Shown here piece by piece: positions 1 to 4,874 of a stretch of 7,232 bases of DNA (position 1 is the stretch's first letter; each line of letters opens with the position of its first letter). Location of the stretch: the NCBI GenBank assembly GCA_002321395.1, contig DCMK01000056.1, positions 3,847 to 11,078 on the forward strand, written 5' to 3'. Origin of the DNA: Caryophanales bacterium UBA1624 (lineage in GTDB: Bacteria > Bacillota_I > Bacilli_A > RFN20 > CAG-826). The position numbers and the translations under genes were made by a program. The notes beneath the pieces are model-generated. The model was not told where the DNA came from. It did no database searches and saw only the letters and a program-made list of their open reading frames with translations.

Positions 1-25
1 AGCCAGGATCAAACTCTCAATGAAG
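1..25 (-). rRNA. rrs: 16S ribosomal RNA gene, 5' end only
   Basis: Read on the minus strand, positions 17 to 1 give AGAGTTTGATCCTGGCT, the near-universal start of bacterial 16S rRNA and site of the common 27F primer. The mature 5' end should lie 7 to 9 nt upstream, near 24-26; I set it at 25 by comparison with E. coli and Bacilli. The rest of the gene lies beyond the left edge, so 23S and 5S cannot be judged. The gene is co-directional with all the protein genes in the window. Confidence 0.95.
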
Positions 26-120
26 CAAAGAATAAAAATAGATTGCTTTTAAAGCCGATCCGGCCGGAACTATCTCTGGTTTGATTCACTTAAGAATCGA
101 CGTCAAGTGTTCGTTGTCTA

Positions 121-143
121 TCTGTCTAGTTTTCAAAGATCAG
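121..143 (-). promoter_or_regulatory. boxA-like rRNA antitermination/processing motif in the 16S leader
   Basis: The minus strand contains TGATCTTTGAAAACTAGACA about 100 nt upstream of 16S. The core CTTTGAAAACT is the motif found before 16S and 23S in many Bacillota, equivalent to boxA (bound by NusB/NusE) and often near the processing stem. The match to the core is clear; the functional role is taken from the family. Confidence 0.7.
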
Positions 144-290
144 CCGCGCCGGCCGCCATGGGCCGCCCGGTCTCCCGGGGCGCGCGTGCCCGGCCATTCT
201 ACCCTTCGCCCGACCCTGGGTCAAGCCCGAATCGGATCCCGGGAGGGGCTGGCCGCCCCCCGCCGCCTCGGTTTCCCGCGGCGTGCGAAA
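141..290 (-). other. Very G+C-rich structured rRNA leader segment
   Basis: By direct count, 50 of 60 bases in 141-200 and 40 of 50 bases in 241-290 are G or C. The transcribed strand can fold locally: CCCGG-GAGA-CCGGG forms a hairpin with a GNRA loop, and CGCGCC can pair with GGCGCG around it. No protein gene is credible here, since open frames on either strand lack ribosome binding sites and recognisable domains. Together with the promoters and boxA, this accounts for the gene-free stretch 26-425. Confidence 0.5.
189..224 (-). promoter_or_regulatory. rRNA promoter P2 (TTGACC, 17 nt, TAGAAT)
   Basis: On the minus strand TTGACC (224-219) is followed after exactly 17 nt by TAGAAT (201-196), a good sigma-70/SigA promoter. 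Transcription should begin near 189, giving a leader of about 165 nt before 16S. The discriminator after the -10 box is GGCCGGG, very G+C rich. G+C-rich discriminators are linked to ppGpp or growth-rate control of rRNA promoters in other bacteria; that link is inferred here. Confidence 0.75.
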
Positions 291-323
291 TGTATTTTAC
301 GCTTCTATTATCCATCCGTGCAA
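287..323 (-). promoter_or_regulatory. rRNA promoter P1 (TTGCAC, 18 nt, TAAAAT)
   Basis: On the minus strand TTGCAC (323-318) and TAAAAT (299-294) are separated by 18 nt, with a predicted start near 287. It lies about 100 nt upstream of P2, giving the tandem arrangement usual for rRNA operons. The A+T-rich block just upstream of the -35 box suits an UP element, which supports P1 as a strong promoter. Confidence 0.65.
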
Positions 324-356
324 CATCTTTTTTAATTTTTCTTTAAAAAGCTATTT
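324..356 (-). promoter_or_regulatory. A+T-rich UP-element-like segment upstream of P1
   Basis: Directly upstream of the P1 -35 box, the minus strand carries A and T runs (for example AAAAATTAAAAAAG), in sharp contrast with the roughly 80% G+C leader downstream. Position and composition match UP elements that contact the RNA polymerase alpha subunit C-terminal domain at rRNA promoters. There is no strict consensus, so this is a compositional call. Confidence 0.5.
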
Positions 357-389
357 TTATTCGATGAGATCGGATGTTTTTCGAATAAA
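356..389. repeat. 9-bp perfect inverted repeat upstream of the rRNA promoters
   Basis: TTTATTCGA at 356-364 and its exact complement TCGAATAAA at 381-389 flank a 16-nt spacer. The repeat lies between the terminator of the superoxide reductase gene and the UP-like segment, centred about 50 nt upstream of the P1 -35 box. It could be a binding site for a dimeric protein or a secondary stem behind the terminator. No U-tract follows it, so it is not a standard terminator. Confidence 0.5.
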
Positions 390-393
390 TTTG

Positions 394-420
394 AAAAATC
401 CCCTCCTTTCGAAGGGGATT
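394..420 (-). terminator. Intrinsic terminator of the superoxide reductase gene
   Basis: On the minus strand AATCCCCTTC, loop GAAA, GGAGGGGATT makes a 10-bp stem (one G-U pair) with a GNRA tetraloop, running into a U-tract at 398-394. It begins 5 nt after the stop codon of the superoxide reductase gene and separates that gene from the rRNA promoters. Confidence 0.9.
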
Positions 421-425
421 TGTCG

Positions 426-803
426 TCAATCGATTTTGGCAAGGTAGAGGCCGTGGAGGTTGCAATAGGCGTAAACCTCGATGGGTTTTTCGCTTTCCCG
501 CAGTTCGAATTGAGCCTTAGGTTCCATGCCGGGGCGAAGATTTTCCATTCGCCATCCCGACTCGGTCCGTAGGCAAATCCACTCAATGTAATGGTTCTCC
601 AGCATGGGGTGGATCGTCGATCCGACTTGAACGAGGACTTTATTCCCCCTCCTTTCGACCTGTGGAACGTGCTTTTCGAAGGCTCCATCGCCGGTATTGG
701 CTTTCATCTCCAGCATGGGCTCTCCGCAGCAAGATGGGGCGCAGCCGACTTCGTTCAGTTTGGCCACGATGCTTCCGCAGTGGGGGCAACGGTAGAATTT
801 CAT
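426..803 (-). CDS. Superoxide reductase (desulfoferrodoxin type, class I)
   Basis: The 125-residue product should reduce superoxide to hydrogen peroxide in the cytoplasm without making oxygen, usually with electrons from rubredoxin, as in many anaerobes. Two domains are visible. Residues 1-35 form a desulforedoxin-like domain with Cys6-x2-Cys9 and adjacent Cys25-Cys26, the four ligands of the Fe(Cys)4 centre. Residues 40-125 are the neelaredoxin domain, with active-site iron ligands His45, His65, His71, Cys114 and His117 in the signatures EKHVP, HPM, HYIEW and CNLHG. Glu43-Lys44, next to the active site and implicated in catalysis, are also kept. Length matches the class I family. The start is supported by GGAAGAAAGGA about 8 nt upstream. 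It lies 45 nt behind the glycosyltransferase stop and may be co-transcribed with it, as no clear promoter is seen. No rubredoxin gene is in view. Confidence 0.96.
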   Translation of the reverse strand: MKFYRCPHCGSIVAKLNEVGCAPSCCGEPMLEMKANTGDGAFEKHVPQVERRGNKVLVQVGSTIHPMLENHYIEWICLRTESGWRMENLRPGMEPKAQFELRESEKPIEVYAYCNLHGLYLAKID

Positions 804-818
804 AGGCTTATCCTTTCT

Positions 819-833
819 TCCGGTTTTCCCGGA
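819..833 (-). other. Small hairpin just upstream of the superoxide reductase ribosome binding site
   Basis: TCCGG, loop GAAAA, CCGGA forms a perfect 5-bp stem ending right at the AGAAAGGA ribosome binding site. It has no U-tract. It could affect translation initiation or mRNA stability, but such small stems also occur by chance in G+C-rich DNA. Confidence 0.3.
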
Positions 834-848
834 TGCGACCCTACTTTA

Positions 849-1793
849 TCATCCTCGCTTCCCTTCTTTGAGGGAAACGCTCACCAAATTCGCGCAGCTC
901 CCCCGGGAGAAGTCGGGATTTTTTTTCTTATATAAGAGGGAGAATTCCCTTTTGATGCGCTTGGCTTCGCCCTTGCTCAGGCCGTCTTTCTTGGAAAGGC
1001 GCAAGTCAAAGCGAAGGGATAGGGCGCTCCTGGCTTTGGAGGAGCGGAAAACCTTTTGCAGGGTCGGGTCCCCGAAGCGGTCGGCATAGGCGCGCATCGC
1101 GGCGAAGCTTTCCAGGTGCTCCTGAGCCCGATTCGGGTTCTTCCGGCTGGTCGCGCTGGAGGAGGCTTCTTTGGAGTAATGGTAAAGGGGCTTGCTCAGG
1201 CAAACGACTTTGGCGCATTTCGAGAAAGAAGCGAAGCAGAAGGCCATGTCCTCAAAAAGATGGTTCTTGGGGAGCGAGATCGAAGGGCCTTCCCAAAGGA
1301 CCTCCCTTCGGAACATCTTGCACCAAAGGAATCCCCTCATCGATGCGTCGTTGAGCAGCCTTTTCAGTGCCTTCTTCCGGCTTAGCACGGCGCCGGCCCC
1401 GCGGAAAGGATAGACGAATTCCCGCTTCTCCTCTTTGACGTAGAAGGAGCAGTCGCAGGCATCGGCCCCTTCCTTTTCCATCGCCCCGACCATGGAGGAC
1501 AGGAAGGCGGGCTCCAAATAATCGTCCGCATCGACGAAGCCGATGAATTTGCCCGCGGCTTTTTCGATCCCCAATTCCCGGCAGGGGGCGATGCCGATCC
1601 TTTGTTCGTTGAAAAAGGCTTTGATTTCCGCGTTTTCTTCTTTCTTCAGATACCCCTCCGTCCCATCTTGGCTGGGATCGACGAGGAAAAGGATCTCCTT
1701 GCTCCCGGGGTAATCTTGGTTTTTGAAGGAAGACAAAAGCCGGGGAAGGGAGGAAAGCGAATTGTAGCAGGGGCAGATCAAGGAAACATCCAT
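849..1793 (-). CDS. Family 2 glycosyltransferase (GT-A fold)
   Basis: The 314-residue protein should transfer a sugar from a nucleotide-sugar donor to a cell-surface polysaccharide, lipid or protein; substrate and acceptor cannot be told from sequence. The N-terminal beta strand VSLICPCYNSLSSLPRLL (residues 3-20) is the classic GT2 start. A donor-site aspartate lies in VDPSQDGT (38-45), and the metal-binding DxD-type motif is DADDY at 88-92. FEDMAF (180-185) matches the GT2 motif containing the catalytic base, and the following LYHYSKEASSSAT resembles the Y-x-R-x-x-S segment of the family. The C-terminus (from about 250) is basic with no clear membrane helix. The open frame extends 49 codons upstream, but that part is low-complexity and crosses the preceding terminator, so I start at the methionine directly before the first strand. 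No Shine-Dalgarno sequence precedes this start. The gene stands between terminator and superoxide reductase, not in a glycan cluster. Confidence 0.88.
   Translation of the reverse strand: MDVSLICPCYNSLSSLPRLLSSFKNQDYPGSKEILFLVDPSQDGTEGYLKKEENAEIKAFFNEQRIGIAPCRELGIEKAAGKFIGFVDADDYLEPAFLSSMVGAMEKEGADACDCSFYVKEEKREFVYPFRGAGAVLSRKKALKRLLNDASMRGFLWCKMFRREVLWEGPSISLPKNHLFEDMAFCFASFSKCAKVVCLSKPLYHYSKEASSSATSRKNPNRAQEHLESFAAMRAYADRFGDPTLQKVFRSSKARSALSLRFDLRLSKKDGLSKGEAKRIKREFSLLYKKKNPDFSRGSCANLVSVSLKEGKRG
856..879 (-). other. Strong stem-loop at the end of the glycosyltransferase gene, without a U-tract
   Basis: The minus strand can pair CGTTTCCCT with AGGGAAGCG (9 bp, one G-U) around a 6-nt loop CAAAGA. 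It lies within the last codons of the glycosyltransferase and is followed by AGGATGATAAAG, not a run of U. It may be an RNA processing or stability element, or a poor terminator, between this gene and superoxide reductase. Confidence 0.4.
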
Positions 1794-1796
1794 GGT

Positions 1797-1808
1797 GAGC
1801 CCATTATA
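1797..1808 (-). promoter_or_regulatory. Promoter (-10 TATAAT) directly in front of the glycosyltransferase start
   Basis: A perfect TATAAT lies at 1808-1803 on the minus strand, only 9 nt before the ATG at 1793. Transcription from it would begin about 3 nt before the start codon. At the matching -35 position (1831-1826) the sequence is TTCCTT, within the U-tract of the preceding terminator, which is a weak match. The terminator just upstream makes a promoter necessary somewhere here. Confidence 0.5.
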
Positions 1809-1823
1809 AAGGAAAGGGCGGGC

Positions 1824-1856
1824 AAAAGGAAAAGCGCCCTCCGGGGAGGAGGACGC
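1824..1856 (-). terminator. Intrinsic terminator of the pgk-tpiA-BI-1 operon
   Basis: On the minus strand GCGTCCTCC pairs with GGAGGGCGC (9 bp, one G-U) around loop TCCCC, followed by TTTTCCTTTT. It begins 11 nt after the stop codon of the BI-1-like gene and closes the operon. Confidence 0.9.
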
Positions 1857-1867
1857 CCTAGATCGGC

Positions 1868-2671
1868 TCAGCGTTTTTTCCGGCCCCCAACGAGCAAGAG
1901 GACGTAGAGGACGCGCAGGAAGATCACGATGAAGTCGCAATACATTTGATACGCGCAGAACAAAGCGAGGTTCTTCATCCCCTCTCCGTTGGCGAGGAGG
2001 CGCTTGATGTTATAGGCGTCAATGGCAACCACCACGATCGAAATAAGCATCACTACGCCGGAGACGACCATGTCGTAGAAGTAATAGAGGAAGGAATTCC
2101 CCGAGACCAAGACCATGATCCCCCAAAAGGAGGCGGAGAGCAGAAACATCATCGCCGCCATCCCCAAAACCATCCCAAAGACATTGAGATTGGCCTTGGA
2201 GAAATACCCGATCAGGAACATCGCCAAGAAAGCGAAGGAGGTGAGGAGGAAGGTTTCGGCGACGGTGTAGAAGCTGATCCCGGCGATGAGGAGGGAGCTC
2301 AGCAACACCCCCATCAAAACGCAGTAGATGATGTAAGGGACCCAAGCGGAGCGCTTGTTTTTGGCGATCACCGCATTAACGACGATCCCATCGATCAGCA
2401 ATCCGATCCCGGAGATCACCATGACGGCGATATAGCCGACAAAAGCGGCGCCGGAGATTTCACCCGTGGAAGGATCGCAGCTCCAGGAAAGAACGTAGAC
2501 GAATAGAAGCGAAGACAGGAACGCCACCAAAGCGGAGACGGCGAGCCCAAGCGACATATAGCCGAAGCATTTCGCCAGCAAACGCTTCTGGGCGCTTTTC
2601 TCATTGGGGGAGGAGAACCGCGCCCCGACGGGGCCGCTCCCCTTCCCTTGAGGATAAGAGGCGTAAGCCAT
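1868..2671 (-). CDS. Bax inhibitor-1/YccA family membrane protein
   Basis: This 267-residue protein belongs to the Bax inhibitor-1 (BI-1/YccA, UPF0005) family. Characterised bacterial members such as B. subtilis YetJ are pH-sensitive calcium-leak channels, and E. coli YccA modulates FtsH proteolysis. After a hydrophilic N-terminal tail of about 32 residues, hydrophobic segments lie near 37-62, 76-102, 109-131, 139-157, 162-188, 202-218 and 236-262, giving the seven-helix topology. The family signature at the end of helix 6 is AIDAYNIK (Asp218), and the last helix carries YCDFIVIFLRVL (Asp246). These two aspartates correspond to the di-aspartyl pH sensor of YetJ. The start codon shares one base with the tpiA stop (TAATG), implying translational coupling. 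Presence in a glycolytic operon is unusual. The family call is firm; the cellular role is unknown. Confidence 0.92.
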   Translation of the reverse strand: MAYASYPQGKGSGPVGARFSSPNEKSAQKRLLAKCFGYMSLGLAVSALVAFLSSLLFVYVLSWSCDPSTGEISGAAFVGYIAVMVISGIGLLIDGIVVNAVIAKNKRSAWVPYIIYCVLMGVLLSSLLIAGISFYTVAETFLLTSFAFLAMFLIGYFSKANLNVFGMVLGMAAMMFLLSASFWGIMVLVSGNSFLYYFYDMVVSGVVMLISIVVVAIDAYNIKRLLANGEGMKNLALFCAYQMYCDFIVIFLRVLYVLLLVGGRKKR

Positions 2672-3435
2672 TACTTCACCAAGTTCTCGATCAAGCCGCG
2701 GTAGGAGTCCAAGGCCAAGGAAGCCCCGCCCACCAACGCGCCGTCGATGTCCTTTTCGGACATGTACTCGGCGATGTTATTGGGTTTGACCGATCCACCG
2801 TAGAGGATGCGGATCTTCTCGGCGGTTTGTTCCCCGAAGAGGCCCTTTAAGACGGAACGGATGCTGGCGATCGTGTCTTCCGCGATTTCCTTGGTCGCGT
2901 TCTTGCCGGTCCCGATGGCCCAAATCGGCTCATAGGCGACCACGACTTTTTCGGCTTCTTCTTTGCTGAGCCCGGCGAAGCCTTCTTCGATCTGCTTGGC
3001 GACGAAGGCTTTGGTCTGTCCCTGCTCGAAAGTCTCAAGCGTCTCTCCGCAGCAATAGACAGGGGTCATCGAATTGGCGAGGAGGGCTTTGATCTTGGCG
3101 TTGCAGGCAAGTGACGTCTCCCCGTTGTAGGTGCGGCGTTCCGAATGGCCCAAAATCACCCACGAAATCCCGATTTCCTTAAGCATCGGGATGGAGATTT
3201 CGCCCGTGTAGGCGCCGTGATCGTGCTCATTGACGTTCTGGGCGGCGATGATCAAATCCTTGGGGGCGTTCTCCACGACGGTCTGCAAGCAGACGAAGGT
3301 CGGGGCGACGCCGACGTCGATGCCGTGACTGACGGCAAAGTGGACCATCTCCGAGCAGCCGAGGGCGAATTCCTTGGCCTCGGAGGGGGTCTTGTTCATT
3401 TTCCAGTTCCCGAGGAGGAGCTTTTTGCGAGCCAT
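2671..3435 (-). CDS. tpiA: Triosephosphate isomerase
   Basis: The 254-residue enzyme interconverts dihydroxyacetone phosphate and glyceraldehyde 3-phosphate in glycolysis, as a cytoplasmic TIM-barrel homodimer. All catalytic elements are present: Asn10 and Lys12 in GNWKMN, the electrophile His97 in GHSERR, the base Glu169 in AYEPIWAIGTGK with mobile loop 6, and phosphate-binding glycines at LYGGS (213-214) and VGG (237-238). Length is typical. There are two possible starts. ATG at 3441 overlaps the pgk stop as ATGA but is only 4 nt from GGAGG (3450-3446). ATG at 3435 is 10 nt from it and gives MARKKLLLGNWKMN, closer to family N-termini; I prefer the second, with the first adding only Met-Thr. 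The gene directly follows pgk and is joined to the BI-1-like gene by a 1-nt overlap, so it is the middle gene of the operon. Confidence 0.97.
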   Translation of the reverse strand: MARKKLLLGNWKMNKTPSEAKEFALGCSEMVHFAVSHGIDVGVAPTFVCLQTVVENAPKDLIIAAQNVNEHDHGAYTGEISIPMLKEIGISWVILGHSERRTYNGETSLACNAKIKALLANSMTPVYCCGETLETFEQGQTKAFVAKQIEEGFAGLSKEEAEKVVVAYEPIWAIGTGKNATKEIAEDTIASIRSVLKGLFGEQTAEKIRILYGGSVKPNNIAEYMSEKDIDGALVGGASLALDSYRGLIENLVK

Positions 3436-3437
3436 GG

Positions 3438-4724
3438 TCATTTGCCCTCCGCGATGACGTCGATTCCAGGGAGGTGGCCGTCGTATTGGATCAATTCAAG
3501 CGAGGCACCGCCTCCGGTGGAGATGTGGGAGAATTTGTCAGCGTATCCGAAGATCTTCGCCGCCGCGGCGGAATCCCCGCCGCCGATGACGGTGAAGGAG
3601 CCTTTCCCGGTGGCTTCGGCGACCGCTTCGCAGATGGCTTTGGTGCCAGCCTGAAGGGCGGGGTTCTCGAACACGCCCATCGGGCCATTCCAGAAGATGG
3701 TCTTGGCCTTTTCGATCTCCTTCTTGTAAAGTTCGCGGGTCTTCGGGCCGATGTCGGCGCCTTCATACCCTTCGGGGAAGTTCTTGTCGTTCCCGTCCAA
3801 GAGGATGACGTCCTCAGGGGCTTTGCTCAAATCATCGAAATCGAGTCCTTTGACCAAAACGGTGTCGACCGAGAGCATGATCTTGCCGGTAGCGTAGCAT
3901 TTGCGGGCGTAATCCAATTGGTCGTCCTCGCAGATGGAGCAGCCCACGTCGATCCCGAAGATGGCTTTCTTGAAGGTATAGGTCATGCCTCCGCCGATGA
4001 GGATCTTGTCGCATTTCTTCAGCAAGGAATCGATGACTTCGATTTTGGAAGAAACCTTCGAGCCACCCAAGATCGCGATGTAGGGGCGTTCGTCTTCGGT
4101 CGGGTTGACGCAGCGGCCGAGGTTCTTGATTTCCTTTTCCATCAAGTAGCCGACCGCGGTGGGCTTGCCTTCTTTGGCGAGGATCGCGGGAACGCCATAG
4201 GTGGAAGCGTGGGCGCGGTGGGCGGATCCGAAGGCGTCCATGACGAAGGCGTCGGCGTTTTTGGCCCAATCTTCGGCCAATTTGGGATCGTTGGCCTCTT
4301 CCCCGGCTTCGTAGCGGGTGTTCTGCATCAAGAGGACTTCCCCGTCCTTCAAAGCGGCGATGGCCTTGGAGAGCTCTTCTCCGGAGGTGGCTTTGCAGAA
4401 GGAAACGTTGACCTCATGTCCCAAAGCGGCGGCGAGCTTTTCCCTCAAGGGGTTGAGGACGATCGAGAGGTCGTTCTTCTTCATCTGCTTCTCGATGTCT
4501 TCCATCGTGGCCTTTCCCTTTTTGATGTCTTTCCACTTCACTTTCCCGAGGTGGGACATCAAAACGACGCGGGCGCCCTCTTTCAAAAGCCGGGCGATGG
4601 TCGGGATGGCGGCGGTGATGCGGTTGTCGTCGCTGATTTGTTCTCCCTTATGGGGGACGTTGAAATCGACGCGGACGAGAACCTTTTTCCCGTTCAGGTT
4701 CTTCAGATCTTCAACAGTAAGCAT
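3438..4724 (-). CDS. pgk: Phosphoglycerate kinase
   Basis: This cytoplasmic enzyme makes ATP by transferring the phosphate of 1,3-bisphosphoglycerate to ADP, the step after glyceraldehyde-3-phosphate dehydrogenase. The N-terminal substrate domain shows RVDFNVP (18-24), the catalytic Arg35 in DDNRI, SHLG (57-60) and NTRYEAGEE (135-143). The C-terminal nucleotide domain shows GGSKVSSKI (220-228), IGGG (243-246), WNGPMGVFE (345-353), GGGDSAAA (381-388) and STGGGASLE (402-410). At 428 residues it is some 30 longer than most bacterial Pgk proteins, and the excess appears to be a Lys-rich stretch just after SHLG, about residues 61-92. The start at 4724 is set by AAAGGAG 7 nt upstream; an in-frame ATG 10 codons earlier lacks a good site and would lie inside the promoter region. 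It is the first gene of the pgk-tpiA-BI-1 operon. Confidence 0.97.
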   Translation of the reverse strand: MLTVEDLKNLNGKKVLVRVDFNVPHKGEQISDDNRITAAIPTIARLLKEGARVVLMSHLGKVKWKDIKKGKATMEDIEKQMKKNDLSIVLNPLREKLAAALGHEVNVSFCKATSGEELSKAIAALKDGEVLLMQNTRYEAGEEANDPKLAEDWAKNADAFVMDAFGSAHRAHASTYGVPAILAKEGKPTAVGYLMEKEIKNLGRCVNPTEDERPYIAILGGSKVSSKIEVIDSLLKKCDKILIGGGMTYTFKKAIFGIDVGCSICEDDQLDYARKCYATGKIMLSVDTVLVKGLDFDDLSKAPEDVILLDGNDKNFPEGYEGADIGPKTRELYKKEIEKAKTIFWNGPMGVFENPALQAGTKAICEAVAEATGKGSFTVIGGGDSAAAAKIFGYADKFSHISTGGGASLELIQYDGHLPGIDVIAEGK

Positions 4725-4752
4725 TTTTGCACTCCTTTTGCTTATGGTCGAC

Positions 4753-4788
4753 ATTGTAGCACCCGTAAGGGTGCTTCAACTAATGATA
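4753..4788 (-). promoter_or_regulatory. pgk operon promoter region with an 18-nt inverted repeat
   Basis: AGCACCC, spacer TTAC, GGGTGCT (4775-4758 on the minus strand) is a perfect 7-bp inverted repeat about 35 nt before the pgk start. Two promoter readings are possible. TTGAAG (4779-4774) with TACAAT (4758-4753) would place the repeat exactly between the boxes, with a short 15-nt spacer. Alternatively TATCAT (4788-4783) is the -10 box and the repeat becomes a hairpin at the very 5' end of the mRNA. It could thus be an operator or an mRNA-stabilising stem. A promoter is needed, because gap upstream has its own terminator. Confidence 0.55.
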
Positions 4789-4833
4789 GCATGGGAACGG
4801 AATCCCCAAAACCTTTACCGATTTCCCAATACG

Positions 4834-4858
4834 AAAAAGGCCCTCCTTTCGGAGAGCC
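4834..4858 (-). terminator. Intrinsic terminator of gap
   Basis: On the minus strand GGCTCTCC pairs with GGAGGGCC (8 bp, one G-U) around a GAAA tetraloop, followed by TTTTT at 4838-4834. It begins 16 nt after the gap stop codon and isolates gap from the pgk operon, at least in part. Confidence 0.9.
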
Positions 4859-4874
4859 CGTTCTGCGGTTTGGA

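Noticed and set aside
81..346. Two overlapping plus-strand open frames upstream of 16S
   Set aside because: They run antisense through the rRNA leader and promoters, lack ribosome binding sites and domains, and reflect the G+C-rich sequence.
1794..1940. Upstream in-frame extension of the glycosyltransferase by 49 codons
   Set aside because: The extension crosses the terminator and the TATAAT box, is Arg/Pro-rich without homology, and the GT2 fold begins directly at the methionine chosen.
1946..2506. 186-codon plus-strand open frame rich in His, Asp and Glu
   Set aside because: It is the reverse complement of the hydrophobic BI-1-like gene; hydrophobic codons read backwards give such charged composition. 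No domain or ribosome binding site supports it.
4753..4788. CIRCE (HrcA) element at the pgk promoter
   Set aside because: CIRCE has TTAGCACTC and GAGTGCTAA around 9 nt. The repeat here has AGCACCC/GGGTGCT around 4 nt and precedes a glycolytic gene.
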